19,154 nucleotides of DNA from Gryganskiella cystojenkinii (taxonomy: Eukaryota > Mortierellomycota > Mortierellomycetes > Mortierellales > Mortierellaceae): the NCBI GenBank assembly GCA_015852425.1, contig JAAAIG010000750.1:1-19154 (forward strand). The letters run 5' to 3'. Made by a program: the position numbers and the translations under genes. This document shows, one piece after another, positions 8,972 through 17,970 of this stretch. The number at the start of each line of letters is the position of its first letter. Positions within the stretch are counted from its first letter, which is position 1. Below the pieces are notes generated by a model. That model had not been told where the DNA came from. It ran no database searches and saw only the letters and a program-made list of their open reading frames with translations.

Positions 8972-10200
8972 TTATTGATTCGTCACAACGGATCGTAAAG
9001 CCTGCTGGATGACAAATTGTGCGGCGATCTTGTTGGAGATCGTATTGGTCGGTTCAATAATCTTCTCTAAAACATTGTTCGAGGATTCGTTGTAGAGGAT
9101 CTCGATCTCATCGCCACCACCGCCGATGGAGAACAATTCCAGGAGTTGGTCGAAAAGCGTTGCCGTGACAGTGCGTTCCCTGCACCGCTTCCTGAATTCC
9201 CGCATGGGGCTCGAAGACATGGTGGACTTGGCGATCTTCTTGCCCCTGTGAAGGACCATATTTTTCACCAATCAAACGGAATCGCCCGGCGTCTGCATGT
9301 CCACACCAATCATTCGACCTCATGTTCTCAAAGACGGTGTAGGCATGCACGGGTGCATTATTCGTCAGGGGTCCTGAGGCGCGGCTTAAAAAGCAAGTCG
9401 ATGGCTCATGAAATTTTGTCTTCAACTGCCGCAATTGATAAACGATCTCGATCCTGCCGACACACCAATTCTCGAGATCATCCTCCTTGATCCTGTCTCC
9501 CTGTATGACACTCTTGGTTTAGGAAAATACGTATATCTCGTGAGTCCAACGTGTCTGGGATCAAGAAAGTCGTCGTCGAGCCTCCCAATGAGCACGCATC
9601 TGCCGCCTCCCGCAGATCCAGTCGAAACGATGATGTCACCAGAAGATCTGCCACAGCAGTCCCAATGACCAGTCGCTGTCCGTCGTATGCTCCCATCGTA
9701 ATCGGCCGGACGCCCTTGTACCGATCCTTGTGTTTCAATCCCGGTACTGAAGTCATCGTCGCTTTGCCCTTGTTGGACCCGACACTCTCCCAATGTACAT
9801 TTAGCCAACGCGTCCGGGCATAGCCCTCCACGGGGTTAACCACAACAGCCTATCTTCCTGTCCGTTATGTCGAGTCGCCACGCATTTCTTTGAATGGTTT
9901 TCCAAATGATGAATCATGTGCTGTTGCTCTATCTCGAATATTCACGACTAAATCTGCGTCTGCCGTGCTGTCGCCTTCGAGCGTCTTGTTCCGTGCTGTC
10001 GTTATGTCCGCCAGCGGTTTTTGTTGTTGTTGGTGCTTGTGAGACCTGGTCCGCCAGGAGAAGTTCACGCCAGGCGTCCTTGCTCCTGAGGTGCTTGAAG
10101 AATTCCTACTTGGCGTTGAAGAGCTTACCGCAGGATGGGCATGGGAATGGATTCCCTGGCTCTTCTGTCCTCTGAAATGTGATCACAATGCCGTTGTTCT
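8972..10200 (-). pseudogene. Relic copy A of an unrecognised C2H2-finger-like family
   Basis: Reading the minus strand from 10200, coherent peptide pieces appear in shifting frames. The first is a finger-like CPSCGKLFNAK plus EFFKHLRSKDAW (about 10155-10085) with a stop between them. Next comes VEGYARTRWLNVHWESVGSN, then PITMGAYDGQRLVIGTAVAD, LREAADACSLGGSTTTF, and DSRDIRIFLNQE (about 9555). Then follow ASGPLTNNAPVHAYTVFENM, GRFRLIGEKY, MVLHRGKKIAKS, and MREFRKRCRERTVTATLFDQ, ending RSVVTNQ at 8972. The core (about 9230-9600) is shared with copy C and partly with copy B. Several frame changes and stops mean no intact protein. I do not recognise the family; the finger-like part suggests nucleic-acid binding, which is only inference. 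Confidence 0.55.
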
Positions 10201-10877
10201 CTTCATCTTCTCGTAAACAGGGGAGGGAGTACCCCGTAACATGGTCTATTAACTGTAAGATCCGCCTGGGATGTCACAGTTGCAATAGCGCTCGTGAAAT
10301 GAATGAGCTTACACATGTCGCACGGAATGAACTCGTCATTCCTACCAATGTTCACTGTGATACACGTACACGTTTTCGGGTTTGCGTTGCAGTCTTTCTG
10401 TCCAATCCTTCCGCCACGCGCCACCTCCAGATCATCCAGTTTAAATACCTAGCTATCTAGCTGCGTCCATCTTTGGAGGAGCTACAAGAATATGTTAAGA
10501 GCGAAAGATAGTCAAGCTGAATGCGACAACGGTCCAAGAGCTCCTATCAGCCAACGCGATCCGTATGTGCTTCTCGATCTGTGGGTCATAATGTCCTGGT
10601 TGAGTTTAGTGATCGCGTTAGTGGTGTGTCCCACAATAATCCGGAGACAATTGCCCAGTTTCCAGTTCACTGTGAAGCTGACATTGTCTCTTTCCTCAAA
10701 AGCCAAAGCCAATTCTCTAACATCGCCCAGGATCTTCGAGTCGTTCTGAGTCCTGTTTTTGATGCTTACCACCTGTTGAAGTTTGGACTCGATGTCAATT
10801 TTGTCCAGACGGTGAGTGTGATGCAGCCGATAAAAGATGAAGGCTACCAGTTTGATTCCTGACCATTTCTTGTCCAT
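10201..10877 (-). other. Unrecognised minus-strand coding-like segment upstream of relic A
   Basis: A 121-codon open frame (10877-10512, minus) contains VRELALAFEERDNVSFTVNW and IIVGHTTNAITKLNQDIM. Below it a second frame contains IPCDMCKLIHF, a CxxC-x3-H pattern similar to the CPVC-x3-H at the start of copy C. These may be the upstream exons of relic A. One stretch, starting GTAAGC (about 10311) and ending CTTACAG (about 10255), could instead be an intron. I cannot name a product. Confidence 0.3.
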
Positions 10878-11084
10878 GAAATAGAGTTGTTATAGACGGT
10901 TACTTGTTGGATCCCTCCTGAGTCGTTATCGTTCTTCAGATCTGATTCTTCTTGACACCTCATCCTGTTTGAGATATGACCCTCCTTAGACCTTATTTTG
11001 TTACATTTTGTGAATGACAGCTTCCGTTATTTGAAGTCCAACGTCGTTTTTTTTCTCTAGAGCTCATGATACGTGACATCAGCT
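10878..11084. other. Spacer between relic A upstream part and relic B
   Basis: About 200 bp with a T-run and no coding or RNA signal that I can support. Confidence 0.5.
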
Positions 11085-11525
11085 GCTGCAACTGATAAAC
11101 AATTTCGATCCTGTCGACATACTTCTCGTGATCATGCTCCTGGTGATCCTGTCCCCCTCTACGACACTCTCTCAGTTTAAAAAAATCAGTATATCCCGTG
11201 AGTCCATCATGTTTGCGATCAAGCAGGTCGTCGTTGTGCCTCCTAATGAAGACACTTCCGCCGCCTCCCGCAGATGGTTCCTACACTTGTTCCTGCTCCT
11301 CCTTCTCCTGCTGGAAACCTACAGGAGCCTTGCAATCTGAGTATCTGATGTCCTTGAGGCTCCTGTAGCGTCTGTATGTTTCCGCATATGATGACAACGG
11401 GCTGATTTCCTGGAAACTTTCTCGTTTGCACTCGGGGCAGTATACTTTCCATTTTGCAGCCTTTTTGTAACGTGGACGACCCCAAAGTGATCCAGCTGCC
11501 AGTACCAACATCTTGAAGGCGCCAC
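11085..11525 (-). pseudogene. Relic copy B of the same unrecognised family, internally deleted
   Basis: On the minus strand a finger-like piece appears first: KWKVYCPECKR, and after frame changes CHHMRKHTDAT (about 11460-11375). Together these fit C-x2-C ... H-x3-H. Only about 100 bp later the family core begins (GGTTTT, then the equivalent of DSRDIRIFLN with a stop after it), ending near 11085. In copies A and C the finger and the core are about 560-680 bp apart, so B has lost the middle section. Its core aligns by eye with 9430-9620 of copy A at DNA level, including the (c)aa-tgataaac-a-t-cgatcctg pattern. Confidence 0.5.
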
Positions 11526-12189
11526 TGAATGACTTTTTTAGAGTTTTAGGCCCATCCTTGTCCGCGGGGTCATAAAGGGTCCTCTTCCTACCTGTACTTC
11601 GTCAGCACGATTTGCTCCTTTGCCCATAGTTCCTGCCTTTACATTCATATCTTATATTTGGGTGCATCTGCAGCAAGATACGTGGTAAGCTTGTCGCGCT
11701 TGTCGACAGGACCACGGATCCACTGAGTAGATGCAACTGGGCCAAGGTCGAACGGACAGATTTTTTTGAATTATGCAAGCATGAAATGAGCTTCGGCAGC
11801 CATTATCGATAAAGCCTAACAAGCCTTGTAATATAGATACTTGGGTGAAGAAGTCAGAGATGTACGACGCGGATTTTTTTTGAAGTCATCCTTTTGAGTA
11901 AGTGGTCGTCTGCCGTGAACTAGGACTTGGGCAGAGCAGGATCACCTTTCCAAGTGTGGTCGTTGTGGGTGGAGGGTGCAACGGGTGTATGATGTGTAAG
12001 GAGGGGAACAGGGGTCAAGGTGGCAAAGACTACTAAAGAGCATATCTCAAGTCACGTTGTGCTGTCACTTGCGATCACTTCGCGTGACCTGTTGCCAGTT
12101 TGCCTGCCACTGTGGTAGAAACTGACTCATTTTCCGCTTTTTCTCTCCACCATTTGAACATCACCCTCGACTGATTTCATTTTCACGCA
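11526..12189. other. Spacer between relics B and C
   Basis: About 660 bp with no recognised gene. It includes GTCACG and CGTGAC half-sites (about 12051-12090) and a pyrimidine-rich leader-like part before the ATG of relic C, so the right end may be the old promoter of copy C. Confidence 0.4.
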
Positions 12190-13375
12190 ATGGCCGCTCT
12201 TGGGTTACGTTGTCCTGTTTGTGTTGAGAGTCACAGTCTCGAGTATCATTCTCTCAGATTCGAAGTCACTCTCGAAAATGGCGTAAGGTAAAGTTGCATC
12301 GCGGACAAGATGGAAAATGCTCTTTCAGGAGCGATTCCTCAAGAGACGGCAAATTCGTCAACATTTGCGACACAATGGCAGCAATGGTGGCAACGTCCAC
12401 TTCAAAGCCAATCGGTTGAACGCGGCCAAGGAGCATCTTTGTGAGTTCAAGGACTCGGGTGGGTTTGTGGGTACAGATCTGCAGCAGTGCCAAAGAGATA
12501 TTCAAGCAATGACCAGGGCTACAATGACGGCGTGATCGACACTGAGCCAGCCGCCCCGCACCGCAAAAACACTACAGGAAGGAGACTCAAGAAAACAACC
12601 CGGACAATGAATCCGAGAACGACACCAGCCAACATCAAGCCGCCAACAAAAATGAAAGATTTCGAAATCGTTGATTTCCAAGGCGAAGCAAAATCTCATA
12701 AGAATGACGACTGCGACTCTATCTCTACATGGTGAAAGATACAACAAAGGCGATGAACCTGGAACCGTATTATGCATCGACCTCACAAACAGTCAAGGTT
12801 TTTCTGTGTCCGTAGAAGAGAACTGCGGATCACGGCTTTCAATTGCACTGCACGACGAATTCGTCCTCTTACCTATTGACATTTCTGATGACAAGCATCG
12901 GCTTATTCAAGATGATAGCCACATGGAGGTTTCTGATGGTAACCTGGAAGTTCTAGAACCCGGAGGAGTAAAAGGATTGGATCAACTTTTTGGTGCTCTC
13001 CTGATCCCAAACACGAACGACTCACGGGATATAAGGATATTTTTAAACCGAGAGAGTGTCCTAGCGGGGGACAGGATCAACCAGGAGCATGATCTCGAGA
13101 ATTGGTGTGTCGGCAGGATCGGGATTGTTTATCAGTTGTCAGTTGCGGCAGCTGAAGAAGACAAAGTTCCATGAGCCATCGACTTCAGCGGCGCGTCAGG
13201 AACTCTGACGAATAATGCACCCGTGCATACCAATACACTATCTATACCGTCTTTGACAAGCTGAAGTCGAATGCGGAGTGTAGACATGTAGGCGCCGGGA
13301 TATTCCGTTTGATTGCTGAAAAATGGTCCTGCACGGAGTCAAGAAGATCTTGAACCAAGATTGGAACTTTTCATG
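12190..13375 (+). pseudogene. Relic copy C of the unrecognised family, in opposite orientation
   Basis: It begins with an ATG in good context (gcaATGG) encoding MAALGLRCPVCVESHSLEYH and then about 11 residues, up to a GTAAGG donor at 12283. A finger-like half, QERFLKRRQIRQHLRHN (about 12320-12370), follows and lines up at DNA level with the finger of copy B. A long open stretch (12671-13174) carries PGTVLCIDLTNSQGFSVSV and then the family core with DSRDIRIFLNRESV, DRINQEHDLENWCVGRIGIV. After the stop the homology continues in other frames (ASGTLTNNAPVHTNT; KMVLHGVKKILNQ) to about 13375. Frame changes and stops make it non-functional as read. VLCIDLTNSQ slightly resembles an Hsp70 phosphate-binding start, but I do not trust that alone. 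Confidence 0.5.
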
Positions 13376-13685
13376 TACTCAAATCCTGGCAGGATCAATC
13401 TTTACAACGTCTATCCATTGAGATACTATTCGAAGGAGGGTGAACGTCTTGCTCTCAGAATCCAAACATTCAACATCTTCGTTATTCGTCATCACGTCTT
13501 GACATTGCTGAGTCTCCCTCGGCCGGTGGGACTGTTGGGTCTTTCGAATGCGAAGAGAACAGGACTGCAGTGTTGCTCGAATTTATTTGGACACTGAGTC
13601 GGTGCAGGCTGGACTTTCCTTCGCAAAGGAAGGGAGAACCTCGATTTCGCGTTTGAATATTTTCACTCAATTCCGACATCTCAAA

Positions 13686-14310
13686 ACCATGTTCCATGAT
13701 GGCTCATTGTATCGACTGTGCAGAGCAACGGGGTTTCTCACCCAAAATCACAACTGCCAGCCATTTACAGTGTTCGCTGTCGTCGATTTCGACGGCTCCA
13801 AGTCCATGGGCGCGCAATCTGGTTCAAATCTTTGCGGACAGTTGCACAATCAGTCCTCGAAAGCGGTCCATCGGCCGTCTTAAAACTTGACAAAATGGAG
13901 AGCTTACAAGATCAGTGCAAGGAGGCATGCGACATTGGAGCACAAATAAATGATCAGGTCCAGCAAAAACTACGCGACAGGACTGATCCCGGGCGACAGA
14001 ACGTAACGGCCATATCGGACAGACGTCGAGAGTACGACAACCGATGGAGGACCAAGCAGAGGACCTGAGGACGAGGAGCTCTCAACCCGTTAGACATTGT
14101 AAAAATGGGGGAGCGCGAGTGCTCTAGCGACAGTGACAAGTTCATGCCAATGGAAACGATATGCGCCCAAGTGATTGATTCGCAGCCACGACGCGTCAAA
14201 AGGCAAGCGATAGCCAAAGACCACATGAATTTACGCATCGCCGGCAACATGACTTACATTCTGATCCGGCAGCCAAGAACATGTGATGATATGCATCGAC
14301 TCAGATGGAA
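13686..14310 (+). pseudogene. Possible Hsp70-like nucleotide-binding-domain relic
   Basis: In shifting frames, pieces occur in Hsp70 order: FAVVDFDGSKSMG (compare the PSYVAF-DDG region), PRKRSIGRL (DAKRLIGR), IGAQINDQVQQK (IGRKFDD-VQ), VKMGERE, then VIDSQ, RQA, KD, IAG and a Pro-Thr-like end (NDSQRQATKDAGTIAG...NEPT). The spacing from the Lys-Met to Asp-Ser-Gln is within one residue of the Hsp70 spacing. There is a 5-residue excess before RQA, several frame changes and stops, and nothing of the substrate-binding domain. The match was built by eye with free choice of frame, so it could be chance. Confidence 0.3.
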
Positions 14311-14319
14311 GGCGATAGT

Positions 14320-14723
14320 GTAAGCTCAACTATAATCCTAAAAAAGGCTCCAATTTATTGTTTTGTTCTTTTCATGAACTAATGATATCTAACAAAACCA
14401 TCATCAAATAAAAACAGAAAAGAAGCAGAACAATATTGGAAAGGAGTAAACATGATGAAATAATGCAAATAAAACTGAAGAAATGAAATGAACAAGGGAA
14501 CAGGATCAAATATCTATGTGCGTATTTTTTTTGTGAAGGTGAAACGTGGTGGGAGGCGTCGCGCCTTGGGGTATTGCGAAAAGGAGGAGGGGGCTGAAGC
14601 GGATGAATGATTGTCTCTTTTTTTTGTTGTTGTAAAAGCATATCCAAAAAATTTTACAAGGGAGAAAAAGTGCACGAAGAATAAAAAACAAAAAGTGATG
14701 TCAATCGGACGGTTCTTTTTCGT
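14320..14723. other. 3' flank of the COQ1-type gene
   Basis: A/T-rich sequence with T- and A-runs and no gene that I can support. It probably holds the 3' untranslated region of the minus-strand polyprenyl synthase. Confidence 0.55.
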
Positions 14724-16350
14724 CTACTTTTTCCTGTCCAAGACCTTCTCCGTCAACTGGATCAAGGCCGTCTTGGCCAAAGAATCCGGTAATCCGTCCA
14801 GGGCCGAGATGGCCTTTTGGCAATGACTTTGTGCCAACATACGGGTCTGGGCCAATCCCTGACTCTTCAAGACCAAATCCCAGGCGAGCTCGACATCACC
14901 CTCCTGATCGAAATTGCGCTTGATCAACTTGCCCAGTTCTGGGTATTCCTCCCAGGCAAACAAGACCGGTGCCGTTGCCAATCCCAACTTCAAATCCGCT
15001 CCTGCGGGCTTGCCAAACTCGTCCGACGTCACTGTGAAGTCAAGCATATCATCCACGAGCTAAAAGAACGCAAAACAATACGATATATAATTGTCAGCGT
15101 TACACAGCCTCGAAAGAGTCAAAAAGAAACAACAAACAAAGTGAGATAAGGGGCAACCGGAAAACTTCGGGCATGAATTCTCTTACTTGGAACGCAAGAC
15201 CAATGTTCTTTCCGTAGATGTAAGCAATATCGCAGACCTCATCCGTGGCACCTCCAAGGACCGCAGAGGATCGACAACTTTTGGAGATCAAACTGGCCGT
15301 CTTCATATAAGTCTTCTCCATGTAGTACTCGAACGTCGTCATCGACCCCTTACTCCGGTTCCGTCCGTTCTCAACCTGTCCGTTACGCAGCTGCATAAAC
15401 TCGCCTTCGACCAAGTTGGCAATCACGGTCGAGATCAACTCGGTGACCTCATGGTTGCGAAGTCTCGCAAGAGCAATGGAGGCACGGGCGAGCAAAAAAT
15501 CGCCTCCGAGGACCGCCATCTTGTTTCCAAAGCTCTCGTTCGCAGAGACAAGGTTACGACGCTTGTCGGCTAAATCGATCACATCATCGTGCAACAACGA
15601 GGCCGTGTGGATCATCTCGACAATCTCTCCGAGACGACGCTGCGACGGGAGAATGTAGGTCTGATCGGCTTCATTGATCCTGGGCTTGTAGATAGAGTTG
15701 ACGCCGTTCGTGGTGTTGGCTGAAGTACTGGTGTTGTTGTTATCGTTAAGCGTGGGAATGTAAAAGTTGCTGAGTTCCGAGATGGGCGTATCTATCTCCT
15801 CATATGAATCCTGGACCTTGACATGAACCTTCTTGGGTGCCAACGAGGTCGCCTGCGCGATCAAGAGAATGATCAAGGGTCGGATATGCTTGCCGTCCGC
15901 AGAGAAGTAGTATTTACTGACAGTATCCAACATGGGATGCCCACTTCCCAAAAGGTTTCGGATATTGTTCTTGAGATCCTTGAGATCATCGCCAACGAGT
16001 TGCTTCGTGTCGACAATAGGTCCGCCGCGCTTTTCTACAACCAAAGACTCGGCCTCCTTGAGGGCCTCGTTCCATGTAGTCGCTTTACCGAAATCTGTTG
16101 AGGGTGTAGAGTAGGATCCAGTCGAGGGTGAAAAGGTCGACTTGACGGCATTGGCCATCCTTGTAAAGACTGTGGGCGATGACTGCTCGGTTTCCTTTGC
16201 TTGTGTGGCGTTGGCAGAATAATGACGTGATGTGACACCAGCATAAGCGGCGGCGCGAGGGACCATTGGGCGTGAGAGAAGTGTCCGAGAGATACCGGTG
16301 GTATGACGACCAGCGGTCCAGGCTGTCCGAGAAGCAGAGATTGATGCCAT
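14724..16350 (-). CDS. COQ1: Mitochondrial trans-polyprenyl diphosphate synthase (COQ1 type), 2 exons
   Basis: On the minus strand exon 1 is 16350-15187 and exon 2 is 15059-14724. The donor is GTAAGA and the acceptor TTTTAG, and the protein is 499 residues. It elongates allylic diphosphates with isopentenyl diphosphate to make the ubiquinone side chain in mitochondria. The N-terminus (MASISASRTAWTAGRHTT...) is rich in Arg/Ser/Thr and lacks acidic residues, as for a matrix-targeting presequence. GKHIRP (about 153-158), the first Asp-rich motif HDDVID (Asp255, 256, 259) with downstream KRR, GDFLLARA, and the second Asp-rich motif LVDDMLDF (391, 392, 395) right after the splice are all present. 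An Asn/Thr/Ser-rich insert lies around 200-220. A frame extends upstream to an ATG at 16410, but that part comes from a T-run and would mask the presequence, so I start at 16350. The chain length made cannot be read from the sequence. Confidence 0.94.
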
Positions 16351-16866
16351 GATTCCTTGGACACCAACTATTCCGTTCAAAACAAAAAAAAAAAAGAATA
16401 GAAAGGACACCGCGTTAGGTAACGCTGTCGATACTGGTGGTCACAGAAGTCGTGAATAAAAGACATTGAAGTCCCCGACAGTGCTGCAGGCAGAGAAATC
16501 ATGGGCTATCGTCATTACCGAGGTTCGGTGATTATTAAGAGAAAAGGTTAAAAAAAGGAAAGGGACCAGAGAAAGCAAAAGAGTCAAAGGCAAGCTGTTT
16601 TTCTTTTGGGCTCAGGATCAGCAAAACACCGAAAGTTGTGCGAGCGAAATGAAGTGAAAGTCGAAGAAGTGGAAGTCCAGACGTGAGAAAGAAATGAGAG
16701 CCCTGTAGGGAACCTGTTGAAGGTAAATACTGGCGATGAGCGGCTGAAAGGGAGGAATGGGGATGAATGTGAATGCCAGAAAAGAAAGAAGGACGTGAAA
16801 GAAAAGGGACGGAAGGAATGGGAGCAGATCTGTTTGTTGCTGCTGTTTTTGGGTTTCCGCCTTCAA
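16351..16866. other. Shared divergent promoter region of COQ1 and EMC5
   Basis: COQ1 reads left and EMC5 reads right from this stretch, which is purine-rich on the plus strand. It holds no credible gene; the 60-130-codon open frames overlap and are low-complexity. An A-run at about 16382-16395 lies just upstream of the COQ1 start. Confidence 0.6.
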
Positions 16867-16889
16867 TCACATGACTTGATCCACGTGAC
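16867..16889. promoter_or_regulatory. Paired E-box-like sites (TCACATGAC and CACGTGAC)
   Basis: Two CACRTGAC sites lie in the same orientation within 23 bp, about 110-135 bp before the chosen EMC5 ATG. Such sites bind Cbf1/TFE-like bHLH factors in fungi. They could serve EMC5 and, less directly, COQ1. Confidence 0.45.
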
Positions 16890-17000
16890 TTCAAATGGAA
16901 AGATGCTCTAAAGATGAAGGGAAGAGGCATCAATTTGATGCGCCATCACATTCTCATCAGACTCTTCGCTTTCTCCACACTCATCTTAATATACATTGCC

Positions 17001-17663
17001 ATGGCTGTCCAGCAAGCACCAAGTCAACTCGGCAGGATTATCTGCTTCCTCGGATTCCTCCTGCTCTTCCATTCCGGATACTCGACCTTTGAGCGTAAGC
17101 GACCGAGACCTTTGCGACGATGAGCACGCCGTCTCGCGCACTTCACACGAGTTTCTAACGTATCCTTTGGTGTTCTATTTTTCTGCAATAGACCTTTCAT
17201 ATTTGAAGGCGGTTGACGGGCATGAGGATGGATTGCCACTTGATGTACGAACATAGTTCCATTGTTCTGTTGCCGCCAGTATAGATCGTGTTTTCGGGAA
17301 CGTAAAGGAGATCATGAACTCATAAGGTCTTATATACATGTTTTCCTATCCGTAGATCATGGTCGAGTTGTTGGTATCCGTGGCGCTTTTCGGTCTCGGC
17401 ATCGTCATGGTAGCTGATGACTTCAAAGAGATTCTCATGGAGACCGAGATGGCAAAACAGTAAGGACAGATGAACCCCCGATTATATTTTGGAAGGATCG
17501 CAAGGTAAACGTCCAGTGTCGGTCGACGTTATTCTTATGCTCCTTCTTTGCGTTATTCATGCTCCTCCTTAGGTCTATCGAGTCATTGGATGCACGCCCA
17601 TCATTCTATTCCTTCAACCACCGTGGAAGAGCAGTGTTCAGGAATGTCGTCCTAAAGCAGTAA
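17001..17663 (+). CDS. EMC5: ER membrane protein complex subunit 5 (EMC5/MMGT1 family), 4 exons
   Basis: Exons are 17001-17094, 17192-17244, 17356-17459 and 17573-17663, giving 113 residues, with donors GTAAGC, GTACGA and GTAAGG. EMC5 is a small two-helix core subunit of the ER complex that inserts and stabilises membrane proteins. The first helix is RIICFLGFLLLFHSGYS (about 12-28) followed by TFEHLSYLK. The lumenal or loop part ends LPLDIMVELLVS, the second helix is VSVALFGLGIVMVA, and FKEI follows. The end has RPSFYSFNHRGRAVF, the family's strongest signature. I chose the ATG at 17001 (gccATGG) because it puts the family's first helix near the N-terminus. In-frame upstream ATGs at 16914 and 16938 would add a hydrophobic extension not typical of EMC5. 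Confidence 0.93.
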
Positions 17664-17970
17664 ATAGGCGATCATTAAGGCAAAGGATCTTTAGGAACAC
17701 GCGGAAGGAAACAACAATATTGTCGTCGGAATAAACACAGAAATAGACAGAAATCCTCCCACGGGAAAATATTCCATGGACAAATTTGCTCGAAGAAGTA
17801 GAAGGGGATATAGGGCTGTATTACTGAGAGATATTAAGAAGAATCGCGAGATGAGAGAAAATTTACACAATTGGGGCAGGAAAGATTTTGAGAAGGAGGA
17901 GTGCGGTATGGGGTATAATACAAGATGGTATAGTGTACAAAAGACTAGATGAAAAGGATGAATCGCCGAG
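17664..17970. other. Convergent intergenic region
   Basis: About 300 bp between the 3' ends of EMC5 (+) and the membrane protein gene (-). A/G-rich, with no gene or RNA recognised. Confidence 0.6.

Noticed and set aside
9146..9823. Plus-strand open frames of 86-114 codons across relic A
   Set aside because: They are antisense shadows; homology with copies B and C follows the minus-strand frames.
11128..11340. Plus-strand open frame over relic B
   Set aside because: Antisense to the family core; the Leu-rich end comes from a CTC/CTT-rich stretch.
16351..16410. Upstream in-frame start for COQ1 adding 20 residues
   Set aside because: The added peptide is mostly Phe from a T-run and would place a hydrophobic stretch before a normal mitochondrial presequence.
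16535..16933. 132-codon minus-strand frame in the COQ1-EMC5 promoter
   Set aside because: Phe/Ser/His-rich low-complexity translation of purine-rich promoter DNA, overlapped by other frames.
16914..17000. Upstream in-frame ATGs for EMC5
   Set aside because: They add a hydrophobic segment not seen in the family, while the ATG at 17001 has a strong context and gives the usual N-terminus.
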